The position numbers and the translations under genes are program-made. From positions 328,394 to 392,393 of the forward strand of contig NZ_JAFLRF010000001.1 in the NCBI RefSeq assembly GCF_017315705.1: a stretch of DNA of 64,000 nucleotides, written 5' to 3'. This stretch comes from Trinickia mobilis. Lineage in GTDB: Bacteria; Pseudomonadota; Gammaproteobacteria; Burkholderiales; Burkholderiaceae. Position 1 is the first letter of the stretch; each line of letters begins with the position of its first letter. The notes below the pieces were generated by a model. The model was not told the DNA's origin and made no database searches. It saw nothing but the letters and a program-made list of their open reading frames with translations. Shown one piece after another: positions 8,477 through 16,620 of this stretch.

Positions 8477-8575
8477 ATATTGCTCTTCGAGATGCTCAAG
8501 GACTGCTATCGATTGTCCGATCAGCAAGCCGCGCCCGTTGTCGAGCACCGGCAATGAGCGTGCTGGGTTGAGCAA
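8477..8575 (-). pseudogene. Glutathione S-transferase remnant
   Basis: On the minus strand 33 codons read like the inner N-terminal domain of GST/maleylacetoacetate isomerase proteins. NPARSLPVLDNGRGLL matches the NPxGxVPxLDDGG pattern, and IGQSIAVLEHLEE matches the glutathione-binding QSLAIIEYLEE pattern. Sequence on both sides does not continue the fold, and the downstream part runs into the DUF4148 gene on the other strand. It is a short decayed fragment between two intact genes. Confidence 0.5.
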
Positions 8576-8728
8576 GCGCCGTTAAAAAACGCTCCAGGCG
8601 GTTCGTCTATCGGGTAAGCCCCAACGCGGCGGCGCCCAGGTGCGCCACGCTGCAACGCAGCGCGAGCGCATTGGCATTCGCCGCACGCAGGCCATATAAC
8701 AAGAAGCAAGGTCCCTCACGGAGACAAC

Positions 8729-9457
8729 ATGAAGTTTCTTGTTGCCGACGACCATGAACTGATCCGCCAAGGCGTCAAGGGCCTCTTGCGCGGCCTCGAT
8801 GCGGACGCCCAATTCGACGAAGCCGACAGTTGGGAGACCCTCGCCGCCGCCGCGCGCCCCGACGCCAACCACGACCTCGCGATCGTCGACCTGCACATGC
8901 CCGGCATGGCGGGCGCGGCCTCGCTCGAAGCGCTCCTGAAGGGAAATCCGGCGCTGCCGGTGGTCGTGCTGTCGGCCGAGGAGTCGCCCGATGAAATGCG
9001 CGCCGTGCTCGCCGCCGGCGCGCTCGGCTTCGTGCCGAAGCGGCAGCCCGCGAGCGTGATGCTCAAGGCGATCGAACTCGTGCTGTCGGGCGGCGCCTAT
9101 GTGCCGATGGAGGCGCTGAGCCTGCTCGGCACGCATGGGGCGCCGTCCTCCGCCTCGTTGCAGCAAACGTCACCCGAAGCCTCGGGCGCCGGGCCCGCGG
9201 CAGCCGCTTCGTCCGGCATTCAAGCGCTGCAGCCGCACCAGCGGCATCTGATGGAAAACCTCTCGCCGCGTCAGCAGGACATCATGCGGCTCGTGCACCG
9301 GGGCTGGACCAACAAGATGATCGCCCGCGAACTCGGCATGGCCGAAGGCACCGTGAAGGTGCATCTCTCGGTGATCTTCAGGGCGCTGGCGGTCCGCAAT
9401 CGCGCGACCGCGATCGCCGTCATCAACGGCTGGCTCGAGGCCGGGAAGACACTGTAA
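8729..9457 (+). CDS. LuxR/NarL-family response regulator
   Basis: This 242-aa regulator has a receiver domain at residues 1-120 with D7/D8 and phospho-acceptor D54 (IVDLHMPGMAG), an Ala/Ser-rich linker, and a LuxR-type helix-turn-helix at about 175-238 (LSPRQQDIMRLVHRGWTNKMIARELGMAEGTVKVHLS). GGAG is 7 nt before the ATG. Its 3' end overlaps the convergent hybrid kinase gene by 35 bp. The cytoplasmic H-D arrangement and proximity make that kinase the likely partner. Confidence 0.9.
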   Translation: MKFLVADDHELIRQGVKGLLRGLDADAQFDEADSWETLAAAARPDANHDLAIVDLHMPGMAGAASLEALLKGNPALPVVVLSAEESPDEMRAVLAAGALGFVPKRQPASVMLKAIELVLSGGAYVPMEALSLLGTHGAPSSASLQQTSPEASGAGPAAAASSGIQALQPHQRHLMENLSPRQQDIMRLVHRGWTNKMIARELGMAEGTVKVHLSVIFRALAVRNRATAIAVINGWLEAGKTL

Positions 9458-11312
9458 GCGGCGGCGGCAGCGCCTGCGGGAACGTTTCCGGCGGCGCAAT
9501 GCCGGGCGCCGGCGCCGCCGCTTTGGACGCCGCGCCGCCCTTGGTGTCCGCATCGCGCCACGCCGTCTGCAGCGTGCGCAGCAGGCGCGCCGGATTCACG
9601 GGCTTGTGCAGGATCGGCACGCCTTCTTCGGCGAGCGCTTTCAGCTCAGGCGACGCCATATCGCCCGTAATCAGCAGCAGCACCGCGCGCTCCGCGCCGT
9701 GACGCGCAAGCGCGCCGCGCACGCGCTCGAGCGCGACGTTGCCCGCGCGGCCGTTGCCGAGCTGGTAATCGCACAGCACCGCATCGGGAGCGAAGCCCTC
9801 GGCGATCGCGCCGCAGGCCGCGTCTTCGTCCGCGACGCTCTTCACGACGCAGCCCCAGCGGCCGAGCAAACTGGCGACGCCTTCGCGAATCGCGGGTTCG
9901 TCGTCGATACACAATACGCGCCGCCCCGCGGCCGTCGCCGCGGACACGCCCGCGGGCGTGAACTCCGCCAAGCCCGTGACGACGCGGCCCGGATCCCCCG
10001 CGCGCACCGGAAAGCGAAACGTCGAGCCGCGCCCGGGCGCCGAGCGCATCTGCAGCTCGCCGCCGAGCAAGCCGATCAAGCGGCGCACCGTCGGCAGCCC
10101 GAGCCCGTGGCCGGGACGCGCGTCGCGCTCGGCGCTGGCGCCGCGGTAGAACTCCTCGAAGATGCGCTCCTGCTCGCCGGGCGGAATGCCCATGCCCGAA
10201 TCGCGCACTTCGATAAAGCCGCCGTCGGCGCGACCCGCGCGCCGCAGTCCGACCCAGATCGAGCCCTCGTCGGTATAGCGCACCGCGTTCGCCACGAGAT
10301 TGCCGAGCACGCGCTCGAGCAGCACCGGGTCGTCGTGAAGGACGATCGAAGTCGGCGCGATCCGCAATGCGAGCCCCTTGGCCGCGGCCTGCGGCCGGTA
10401 CAGGCTGCCGACGCGCTCGAACAGCTCGGCGAGCCGGAAGTCCACGCGCATCACCTGCGTGACGCCGCTTTCGATGCGCGACAAATCCAGCACCTGATTG
10501 AAGAGCTGATTGAGCGCCTCGACATTGCGCACGACGTTCTCCGCGGCGCGCGCACGTTCGGCGCTCGGCGCGGCGGTATCGCCGAGCGACGCCGCGAGCA
10601 GTCCGATCGCATGAAGCGGCTGGCGCAAATCGTGGCTCGCGGCCGCAAAAAAGCGCGTCTTCGCCAAACCGGCCTCGACGGCCACGTGCTTTTGCAGCGC
10701 GAGCGATTCGGCGAGGCGCTGCTGATCGACACGCGCCTGCACCACGCTGCGAAAGAGCTTGCGATAGCTGATCGCATACAGGTTGATCGCGGAAAAGAAG
10801 AACAGCAGCACGATCCCGACGACGATCCGCTCGAACGAATGCGCGCTGAAATGCAGCGCGATCGCGGGCATCAGCAGCAGCGGAATGGCGATCGAGAAAT
10901 TGAGCGTGTCGAAGCCGTTCGACATGAAGACGCCGGCGGCCAGCGTCACGAGCATCACCGTATGAAGGAGCGGCAACTCCGCTTGCGTGCTGTGAAACGC
11001 GAACCAGATCGAAAGCCCCGGCGCGCTATAGAGCAGCGCGCCGCGCAGCGCATGCAGGCTGATCCAGACGCGCGGCGGCAGCGCGGCGGGCCACCGCCGA
11101 TGCCAGAGCCAGAGCGCTAGGCCAAGGCAATTCGCCGCCGCGTAGAACACGAACCACGCGTTGAAAAAGCGCAGCGCCGACATCTCCGCCCAATAAATCG
11201 ACGTCAGCACCGCAATCGAAAACCAATGCGTGAAAAACGCGAGCAGGTCCTGCGCGTACAGGACCCGCACGAGGTCTTCGTCGATGGCGCGCTGGATCGG
11301 ATCGGCCTGCAT
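9423..11312 (-). CDS. Membrane-bound hybrid sensor histidine kinase
   Basis: This 629-aa protein has six or seven hydrophobic segments in residues 25-182 and no large periplasmic domain. HisKA follows with H227 in FFAAASHDLRQPLHA, then an N-box (NLVANAVRY), G1 (DSGMGIP) and G2 (GHGLGLPTV). A C-terminal receiver (465-585) carries D515 in VLCDYQLGNGRAG. The ASHDLRQPLHA H-box is typical of intramembrane-sensing hybrid kinases paired with NarL-type regulators. The gene is tail-to-tail with the regulator at 8729 and overlaps it by 35 bp, so the two mRNAs have complementary 3' ends. Confidence 0.9.
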   Translation of the reverse strand: MQADPIQRAIDEDLVRVLYAQDLLAFFTHWFSIAVLTSIYWAEMSALRFFNAWFVFYAAANCLGLALWLWHRRWPAALPPRVWISLHALRGALLYSAPGLSIWFAFHSTQAELPLLHTVMLVTLAAGVFMSNGFDTLNFSIAIPLLLMPAIALHFSAHSFERIVVGIVLLFFFSAINLYAISYRKLFRSVVQARVDQQRLAESLALQKHVAVEAGLAKTRFFAAASHDLRQPLHAIGLLAASLGDTAAPSAERARAAENVVRNVEALNQLFNQVLDLSRIESGVTQVMRVDFRLAELFERVGSLYRPQAAAKGLALRIAPTSIVLHDDPVLLERVLGNLVANAVRYTDEGSIWVGLRRAGRADGGFIEVRDSGMGIPPGEQERIFEEFYRGASAERDARPGHGLGLPTVRRLIGLLGGELQMRSAPGRGSTFRFPVRAGDPGRVVTGLAEFTPAGVSAATAAGRRVLCIDDEPAIREGVASLLGRWGCVVKSVADEDAACGAIAEGFAPDAVLCDYQLGNGRAGNVALERVRGALARHGAERAVLLLITGDMASPELKALAEEGVPILHKPVNPARLLRTLQTAWRDADTKGGAASKAAAPAPGIAPPETFPQALPPPLTVSSRPRASR

Positions 11313-11583
11313 CGTGCGGCTTCCTTGTGAAGTCCGGCATGTTCGATGAGCTAGTGCCTGAGCCCTTGAAGAAAACCGCGGACGCGGCGGCGTTTTCGCG
11401 GTTTACCCGGAGTTTACCCATCGGCTACCACTTAATCCATATAGGCGGCGCCGGGTCCGAAAACCATACTGGCGGCACTTCTCTCGCGCGGCCGACGACC
11501 TTCGAGGTTTTCAGCGTTTCCTTCAACGCTGGTTCCGACACCGCGTCCTCCCCCCCCCAGATCTTCGACAAGACGGAGGCATC
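11313..11583. promoter_or_regulatory. Divergent promoter region with GTTTACCC direct repeats
   Basis: Between the hybrid kinase and the sigma-like gene, GTTTACCC occurs twice as a direct repeat, 11401-11408 and 11412-11419, start to start 11 bp (one helical turn). That spacing is common for tandem regulator binding. AACCGCG...CGCGGTT flanks it on the left. No experimental support; it could serve either gene. Confidence 0.35.
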
Positions 11584-12372
11584 ATGGGCACACTGATCGG
11601 CCACGACTTTGCCCGCAACGACAACGCGATCCTCCCCGACCTCTGGCGCCGCCGCAGCCAGCTGTCCGACGACGAGATGGTGTCGATGTGCGAGCTCGTG
11701 CAAAGTGCCCTGCGCGGCTACCATCCGCTCGAACTGCATGCGCTCGCCGAGGACAAGGAGGAGCTCGTCGCGCAGTTCATCTACGCCAAGGTGCTCCGGC
11801 TCGAACCCGGCCACGGCGAATCGCACGCGTGCCCGGATAGCGCGCCGTCCACGCGCTACGCGATCTGCGCGTACTTCCGCCGCTATCTGATCGACTGCCT
11901 GCGCAGCGCGAGCCATCAGCGCAACGTGTCGATGGAAATCGAGGGCATCGAGCAGGAAATCGACTCGCACGCGCGGGCGCTCGAAGATCCGGTCGACGGC
12001 GTGCTGATGCAATACGGCCTCGATGAAGCCCGCGTGCGCGACGCCGCGCACCGCTTCATCGCCGGCCTCGAAGCGCCCGAGCAGATCGTGCTCGCGGGCA
12101 GCCTCGGCTGGGGCTCCGAAGCGAAAGGCGGACTGTCGCGTATCGCGGCGCAGCATCGCGTGCCGTCGTATCACTATCGCGCAGTGAAGCTCGGCGTCAC
12201 GATGAAAAAGACGGCCCAGGCCGACGATTTTTCCAATACGAAGATCGGCCGCTGGCTCGTCGACGACCTCGGCATCGATATCCACGTCGAGAATCGCGAG
12301 GTCATTCTGGTCGCGCTGAGCTTGCTCGCGGTCGAGGCGAGCGAGTGCCTCGTGAACGAGGCGGCTGCCTGA
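11584..12372 (+). CDS. Sigma-70-like regulatory protein, atypical
   Basis: This 262-aa protein has no confident named family. Residues 55-125 resemble sigma-70 region 2: an acidic helix, EELVAQFIYAKVLRLEP, and CAYFRRYLIDCLRS, the latter like the AR..LIDxLRR helix of region 2. Residues about 160-205 could be a region-4-like helix-turn-helix (LSRIAAQHRVPSYHYRAVKLGV). The spacing differs from ordinary ECF factors, and an extra C-terminal segment follows. GGAGG precedes the ATG by 6 nt. It lies between the two-component pair and the GMC fusion gene; function is inferred only. Confidence 0.55.
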   Translation: MGTLIGHDFARNDNAILPDLWRRRSQLSDDEMVSMCELVQSALRGYHPLELHALAEDKEELVAQFIYAKVLRLEPGHGESHACPDSAPSTRYAICAYFRRYLIDCLRSASHQRNVSMEIEGIEQEIDSHARALEDPVDGVLMQYGLDEARVRDAAHRFIAGLEAPEQIVLAGSLGWGSEAKGGLSRIAAQHRVPSYHYRAVKLGVTMKKTAQADDFSNTKIGRWLVDDLGIDIHVENREVILVALSLLAVEASECLVNEAAA

Positions 12373-12458
12373 TCCGCTGGATAAGCGCGATTCACGGCCT
12401 AAGATAGAGAAGCCGCGCCGCACGTCCCCTCTCTTTCTATAACCTTCGAGGTGGCCGC

Positions 12459-15400
12459 ATGAACCGCCTGTCGAGTCCTTTGGAGGCGTTGGAGCCGCAT
12501 TACGACGTGATCGTCGTCGGCTCCGGCTATGGCGGCGCCATCGCTGCAAGCCGCATGGCTCGCGCGCGGCGCCGCGTCTGCGTGCTCGAACGCGGGCGCG
12601 AATTCATGGCGGGCGACTACCCGGTGCATCCGGGGCAGGGCGCCGGCGCGGTCCAGTACAACCTCGACGACCGGCGGCTCGGCTCGGCGCTCGCGCTGAT
12701 CGAGGTGCACGTGAACCAGGAAGTCAACGCGGTGGTCGGCTGCGGGCTCGGCGGCACGTCGCTGATCAACGCGAACGTCGCGCTGCACCCCGACGCGCGG
12801 CTCTGGGACGACCCGCGCTGGCCGGCAGCGCTGCGCGCCGACCAAGGGGGCATCGAAGCCGGTTATGCCCGCGCGCTGGCGATGCTTCAGCCGCAGCCGT
12901 GGCCCGCCGATTTCCCGCGCTTGCCGAAGCTAGACGCACTCGGACGGTCGGCCGAAGCGCTCGATATGAGCGCATCGTTCTACCGGCCGCCGATCACCGT
13001 CACGTTCAAGGACGGCACCAATGCGGCGGGCGTCGAGCAAAGCGCCTGCATCGGCTGCGGCAACTGCAATTCCGGCTGCAACTACGGCGCGAAGAACTCG
13101 ACGCACATGAACTACCTGCCGGACGCCGTCGCGCACGGCGCCCAGATCTTCACGCAGGCGGCAGTGGATTCGGTCGAATGGGACGAAGCCGCGCGGCAAT
13201 GGCGCGTCTACTACCAGTGGATCGATATCGGCCGGGAGGTATTCGACGGTGCCGAGCTGTTCACGACGGCGGACCACGTGATCCTGTCGGCGGGCACGCT
13301 CGGTTCCACCGCGATCCTGTTGCGGTCGCGAGAAAAACGCGGCCTCGCGTTGTCGGACCAGCTAGGCGCGCATTTCACCGGCAACGGCGACGTGCTCGCG
13401 TTCGCGTTCAACACGAATCACGAGATCAACGGCGTGGGCTGGGAGACGGCCGAGGAGGCAAAACGCGCACCGGCCGGCCCCGTGATCACCGGCATCGTCG
13501 ACCATCGCGACACCAAAGACGTCATGGACGGCTTCGTCATCGAAGAAGGCTCGCTCGCCGCGCCGATCGGCACGGCGATGCTGGGCGTGCTCGGCATTGC
13601 CGCTCCCGCCGCGGGCGTGCCCGAGCCTGAAGACGATGCCGCCGGCGGCGCAGCGGAGCACGACGCGCTCGACGCCGCCGCACGCGAAGCGCTCTCGGCA
13701 TTGCGCGGCCCGCACCACGGCGCGATGCGCAACACGCAAACGTTCCTGGTGATGGCCCACGACGACGCCGCGGGGCAGATCGTGCTGCAAGACGATCGCC
13801 CGCGCATCGCGTGGCCCGGCGCGAGCGAGCAGCCGATCTACCGCACGATCAACGAGACGCTCGAAGACGCGACTCGCGCGCTCGGCGGCACCTTCGTCGA
13901 CGATCCGCTCGATACGCCGCTTTTCAAGAACCGCCTCGTCACGGTGCATCCGCTCGGCGGCTGCGCGATGGCGGACGACGCCGAACATGGCGTGGTCGAT
14001 CATGCCGGCCGCGCGTTCAGCGGCGCCAAGGGCACCGGCGTGCATCGCGGTCTCTACGTGATGGACGGCGCCGTCATACCCTTATCGCTCGGCGTGAATC
14101 CGCTCTTGACGATTTCGGCGCTGGCCGAGCGCAACTGCGTGCAACTGGCCGCGGCCAACGGCTGGGCGATCGATTTCACGCGGGGCGGCCCGCGCGCCGC
14201 TGTTGCGCCGGCTCCCGAGCGCATCGGCCTGCGCTTCACGGAAACGATGGTCGGCACGTATACGCCCGCCGCCCCTGACGACGCCGAGCCGAGCCCGATG
14301 AGCTTCACGCTCACCGTCGACTCCGGCGACCTCCCCGCGATGCTCGCGAACCCACAGCACGAAGCGCCGATGGTCGGCACGCTGACGTGCGCGGCGCTGT
14401 CGAGCGAACCCATGACCATCGCCGAGGGGCGCTTCAATCTGTTCGTCACCGACCCGGCGCACGTCGACCAGCGCAACATGGTCTACCGGATGACGCTCGT
14501 CGCGGCCGAAGGCAAGCGCTACGGCTTCGTCGGCCGCAAGATCATCACGTTCAGCTCGCCGCTCGAGCTGTGGAAGCAGACGAACACGCTCTACGCCGAA
14601 GTGCGCGAAACCGCGGACGACGGCGCGCGCCTCGAGGGCCGCGCCACGCTCATCGTCACGGCCGGCAACTCGCTCAAGCAGCAAACGACGCTCGGCGTCA
14701 CGAATGCGCCGACACTCGAAATGCGCCTGGCGTGGACCCTGCGTTTCGGCAAGTTCTTCGCGGACGTGCTGTTCGCCGAGTACGGCGGCATCGCCGCGCC
14801 GCTGCAATTCGCGGACCCCGATGTGCGTGCGCGCGAGCGTCGCCGGCTCAATGCCCCTGCGCCGGATACCCATTACTTCCGTACGCAGGACGGCAAGACG
14901 CTGCGCCTCACGCGCTATCGCGCGGGAAACAAAGGACCGTTGCTGCTGATCCACGGGTCGGGCGTATCGAGCGCCATCTTCACGACCGACATGATCGACA
15001 CCAATCTGCTCGAGCACCTGTGCGCCGGCGGCTACGACGTCTGGCTCGTCGATCTGCGCGTCAGCATCGCGCTGCCGAGCGCGGCCGAGCCAACGACCGC
15101 CGACGCGATCGCCGCCTACGACATCCCCGCCGCCGTCGCGAAGGTCTGCGAGCTTTCCGGCGCCGCTTCGATCCACGTCATTGCCCATTGCCTCGGCGCG
15201 GTGACGCTGACGATGGCGCTCTTGAGCGGCCTCACGCGCGTGCGTTCGGCCGTGCTGTCGCAAGTGTCCGCGCATTTGATTCCCGAGCCGCTGGCGCGCG
15301 TGAAAGCCGGCTTGCACTTGCCGGAAATGCTCGATCATCTGGGCATAACCGGCCTGAGCGCCCTCGCCGAGCACGCGCGCTGGCCGGCGAACCTGCTTGA

Positions 15401-15869
15401 CGAGGCGCTGCGGCTTTATCCGGTGGAACACGGCGAAGGCTGCCGCAGCGCGGTCTGCCATCGCGCGACCTTCATGTATGGGCAGGTCTACGAGCACGCG
15501 CAGCTCAATGACGTGCTGCACGAAAACTTGCAGGAGCTGTTCGGCGTGCACGACATGCGCCTTTTCGAACATCTGGCAGCAATGGTGCGCGCGGGGCACA
15601 TCGTCAGAGCGGACGGCGAGGATGTTTATCTCGACGATTTGAGCGGCTTGGATCTGCCGATCACGTTCATTCATGGCGCGCTCAATCGCTGCTATCTGCC
15701 GGAGAGCACGCTGAAGACCTACGATTTGCTCAGGAGCGCCTACCCCGATCAGCGCTATGAGCACGTGCTGATCGACGGGTACGGCCATATCGATTGCATC
15801 TTCGGGCGCGATGCGGCCAGGCACGTGTATCCGTCGATCGCGCGGCATCTGGCCGCTCACGCCGCGTAG
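12459..15869 (+). CDS. GMC oxidoreductase (cholesterol-oxidase-like) fused to alpha/beta hydrolase
   Basis: This is a 1,136-aa fusion. Residues 15-570 form a GMC flavoprotein: VIVVGSGYGG at 17-26, C-terminal HPLGGCAMAD and a final FAD-contact segment (DGAVIPLSLGVNPLLTI). Residues 197-207 hold C197, C200, C203 and C207 in a CxxCxxCxxxC arrangement like a ferredoxin site. A linker domain with beta-rich composition (about 585-770) follows, then an alpha/beta hydrolase (LLLIHGSGVSS; nucleophile elbow AHCLGA with C911; late GALNRCYLPES; GYGHIDC). It is plausibly an oxidase or dehydrogenase of sterol-like or hydrophobic alcohols with an attached esterase or thioesterase. The substrate is unknown. 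A GAGG precedes the ATG. Confidence 0.82.
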   Translation: MNRLSSPLEALEPHYDVIVVGSGYGGAIAASRMARARRRVCVLERGREFMAGDYPVHPGQGAGAVQYNLDDRRLGSALALIEVHVNQEVNAVVGCGLGGTSLINANVALHPDARLWDDPRWPAALRADQGGIEAGYARALAMLQPQPWPADFPRLPKLDALGRSAEALDMSASFYRPPITVTFKDGTNAAGVEQSACIGCGNCNSGCNYGAKNSTHMNYLPDAVAHGAQIFTQAAVDSVEWDEAARQWRVYYQWIDIGREVFDGAELFTTADHVILSAGTLGSTAILLRSREKRGLALSDQLGAHFTGNGDVLAFAFNTNHEINGVGWETAEEAKRAPAGPVITGIVDHRDTKDVMDGFVIEEGSLAAPIGTAMLGVLGIAAPAAGVPEPEDDAAGGAAEHDALDAAAREALSALRGPHHGAMRNTQTFLVMAHDDAAGQIVLQDDRPRIAWPGASEQPIYRTINETLEDATRALGGTFVDDPLDTPLFKNRLVTVHPLGGCAMADDAEHGVVDHAGRAFSGAKGTGVHRGLYVMDGAVIPLSLGVNPLLTISALAERNCVQLAAANGWAIDFTRGGPRAAVAPAPERIGLRFTETMVGTYTPAAPDDAEPSPMSFTLTVDSGDLPAMLANPQHEAPMVGTLTCAALSSEPMTIAEGRFNLFVTDPAHVDQRNMVYRMTLVAAEGKRYGFVGRKIITFSSPLELWKQTNTLYAEVRETADDGARLEGRATLIVTAGNSLKQQTTLGVTNAPTLEMRLAWTLRFGKFFADVLFAEYGGIAAPLQFADPDVRARERRRLNAPAPDTHYFRTQDGKTLRLTRYRAGNKGPLLLIHGSGVSSAIFTTDMIDTNLLEHLCAGGYDVWLVDLRVSIALPSAAEPTTADAIAAYDIPAAVAKVCELSGAASIHVIAHCLGAVTLTMALLSGLTRVRSAVLSQVSAHLIPEPLARVKAGLHLPEMLDHLGITGLSALAEHARWPANLLDEALRLYPVEHGEGCRSAVCHRATFMYGQVYEHAQLNDVLHENLQELFGVHDMRLFEHLAAMVRAGHIVRADGEDVYLDDLSGLDLPITFIHGALNRCYLPESTLKTYDLLRSAYPDQRYEHVLIDGYGHIDCIFGRDAARHVYPSIARHLAAHAA

Positions 15870-16117
15870 CGGCTCAGTAGGGCTTCGCAGGAATAAGTAA
15901 GGATAAAAAAGGATTGACGAAAGCCCGTCCGGTAAAACCCGCCAAACCAATGTTTTATTCTTTCAAATTAATTTCAATTAACAGAATAAGCCATTACGAA
16001 TCCCATGCTGCAACGCGAAAATCCGACGAAACACGGTCAATTTTTCCTGTTACAGAAATGTGAAAAAGTTACCGAAATACGCGGTTAACTTTTTTGCGAC
16101 ATTTTATTGGGAACGGA

Positions 16118-16146
16118 TTGATTTCCCGGAACCCCCTGCATACAAT
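16118..16146 (+). promoter_or_regulatory. Sigma-70 promoter for flhDC
   Basis: TTGATT (16118-16123), a 17-nt spacer and TACAAT (16141-16146) give near-consensus hexamers at optimal spacing. The predicted start is at about 16153, leaving a 5' leader of roughly 137 nt before flhD. Confidence 0.7.
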
Positions 16147-16159
16147 GCGTCTCACAGGT

Positions 16160-16194
16160 TGTTACAAGTTGTAACACCATGTATCAAAGATACA
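16160..16194 (+). promoter_or_regulatory. Two adjacent perfect dyads in the flhDC 5' leader
   Basis: TGTTACAA-g-TTGTAACA (16160-16176) and TGTATC-AAA-GATACA (16180-16194) lie 3 bp apart and start about 7 nt after the predicted transcript start. As DNA they could be operators placed for repression. As RNA both could form small hairpins at the 5' end of the mRNA. The first resembles sites of dimeric repressors; the protein is not identified. Confidence 0.5.
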
Positions 16195-16289
16195 CAAAGG
16201 AAGAGCAAACGTTAGCGCTCAACCGGGGGCATAAATACACGGTATAAATTACCGGACAAATAAATTCGGGGCTTCGGGAAGACAGAGAA

Positions 16290-16610
16290 ATGGACCGCAG
16301 CAGCGAGACGCTGGATTCTATCCGCGAAATTAATTTGTCGTACATCATGCTCGCGCAGCGCATGCTGCGCGAGGATAAGCCGGTCGGAATGTTCCGCCTG
16401 GGCCTATCGTCGGAATTGGCCGATTTGCTTGCCAGTCTGTCGCTCGCGCAGATCGTCAAGTTGGCCTCTTCCGACCAGCTTCTCTGCTTCTTCCGTTTTA
16501 ACGACCACTCGATGCTGTCGGCGCTCACGCAATCCGCGAAGAATGCGGATGTCGCTCCGACGCACGCTGCCATCCTGCTTGCCGGCCAACGGGCCGAACA
16601 GTTCGCATAA
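16290..16610 (+). CDS. flhD: Flagellar master regulator subunit FlhD
   Basis: This 106-aa subunit of the FlhD4C2 transcription activator switches on class II flagellar genes. Family signatures include the N-terminal helix EINLSYIMLAQRMLREDKP and FRLGLSSELADLLASLSLAQIVKLASSDQLLCFFRF; length matches the family. The Cys in LLCFFRF is the position used for intersubunit disulfide in enteric FlhD. flhC follows with a 10-nt gap, so both are made from one mRNA. The promoter and dyads upstream suggest tight control. Confidence 0.95.
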   Translation: MDRSSETLDSIREINLSYIMLAQRMLREDKPVGMFRLGLSSELADLLASLSLAQIVKLASSDQLLCFFRFNDHSMLSALTQSAKNADVAPTHAAILLAGQRAEQFA

Positions 16611-16620
16611 GGAGCGGGTC

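Larger units (their letters stand above)
15870..16289. other. AT-rich leader and control region of flhDC
   Basis: These 420 bp between the GMC gene and flhD are distinctly AT-richer than the flanks, as is common for flagellar master-operon control regions. They contain the promoter and twin dyads listed below. No ORF with translation signals is seen. Confidence 0.6.

Noticed and set aside
8455-8548. Plus-strand stretch reading like a transposase piece (LLFEMLKDCYRLSDQQ)
   Set aside because: The opposite strand of the same bases gives a clearer glutathione-transferase motif pair, so the transposase likeness is probably accidental.
9606-11120. 504-codon open frame on the plus strand
   Set aside because: Lies wholly antisense to the hybrid histidine kinase, with low-complexity Arg/Ala/His composition and no motif.
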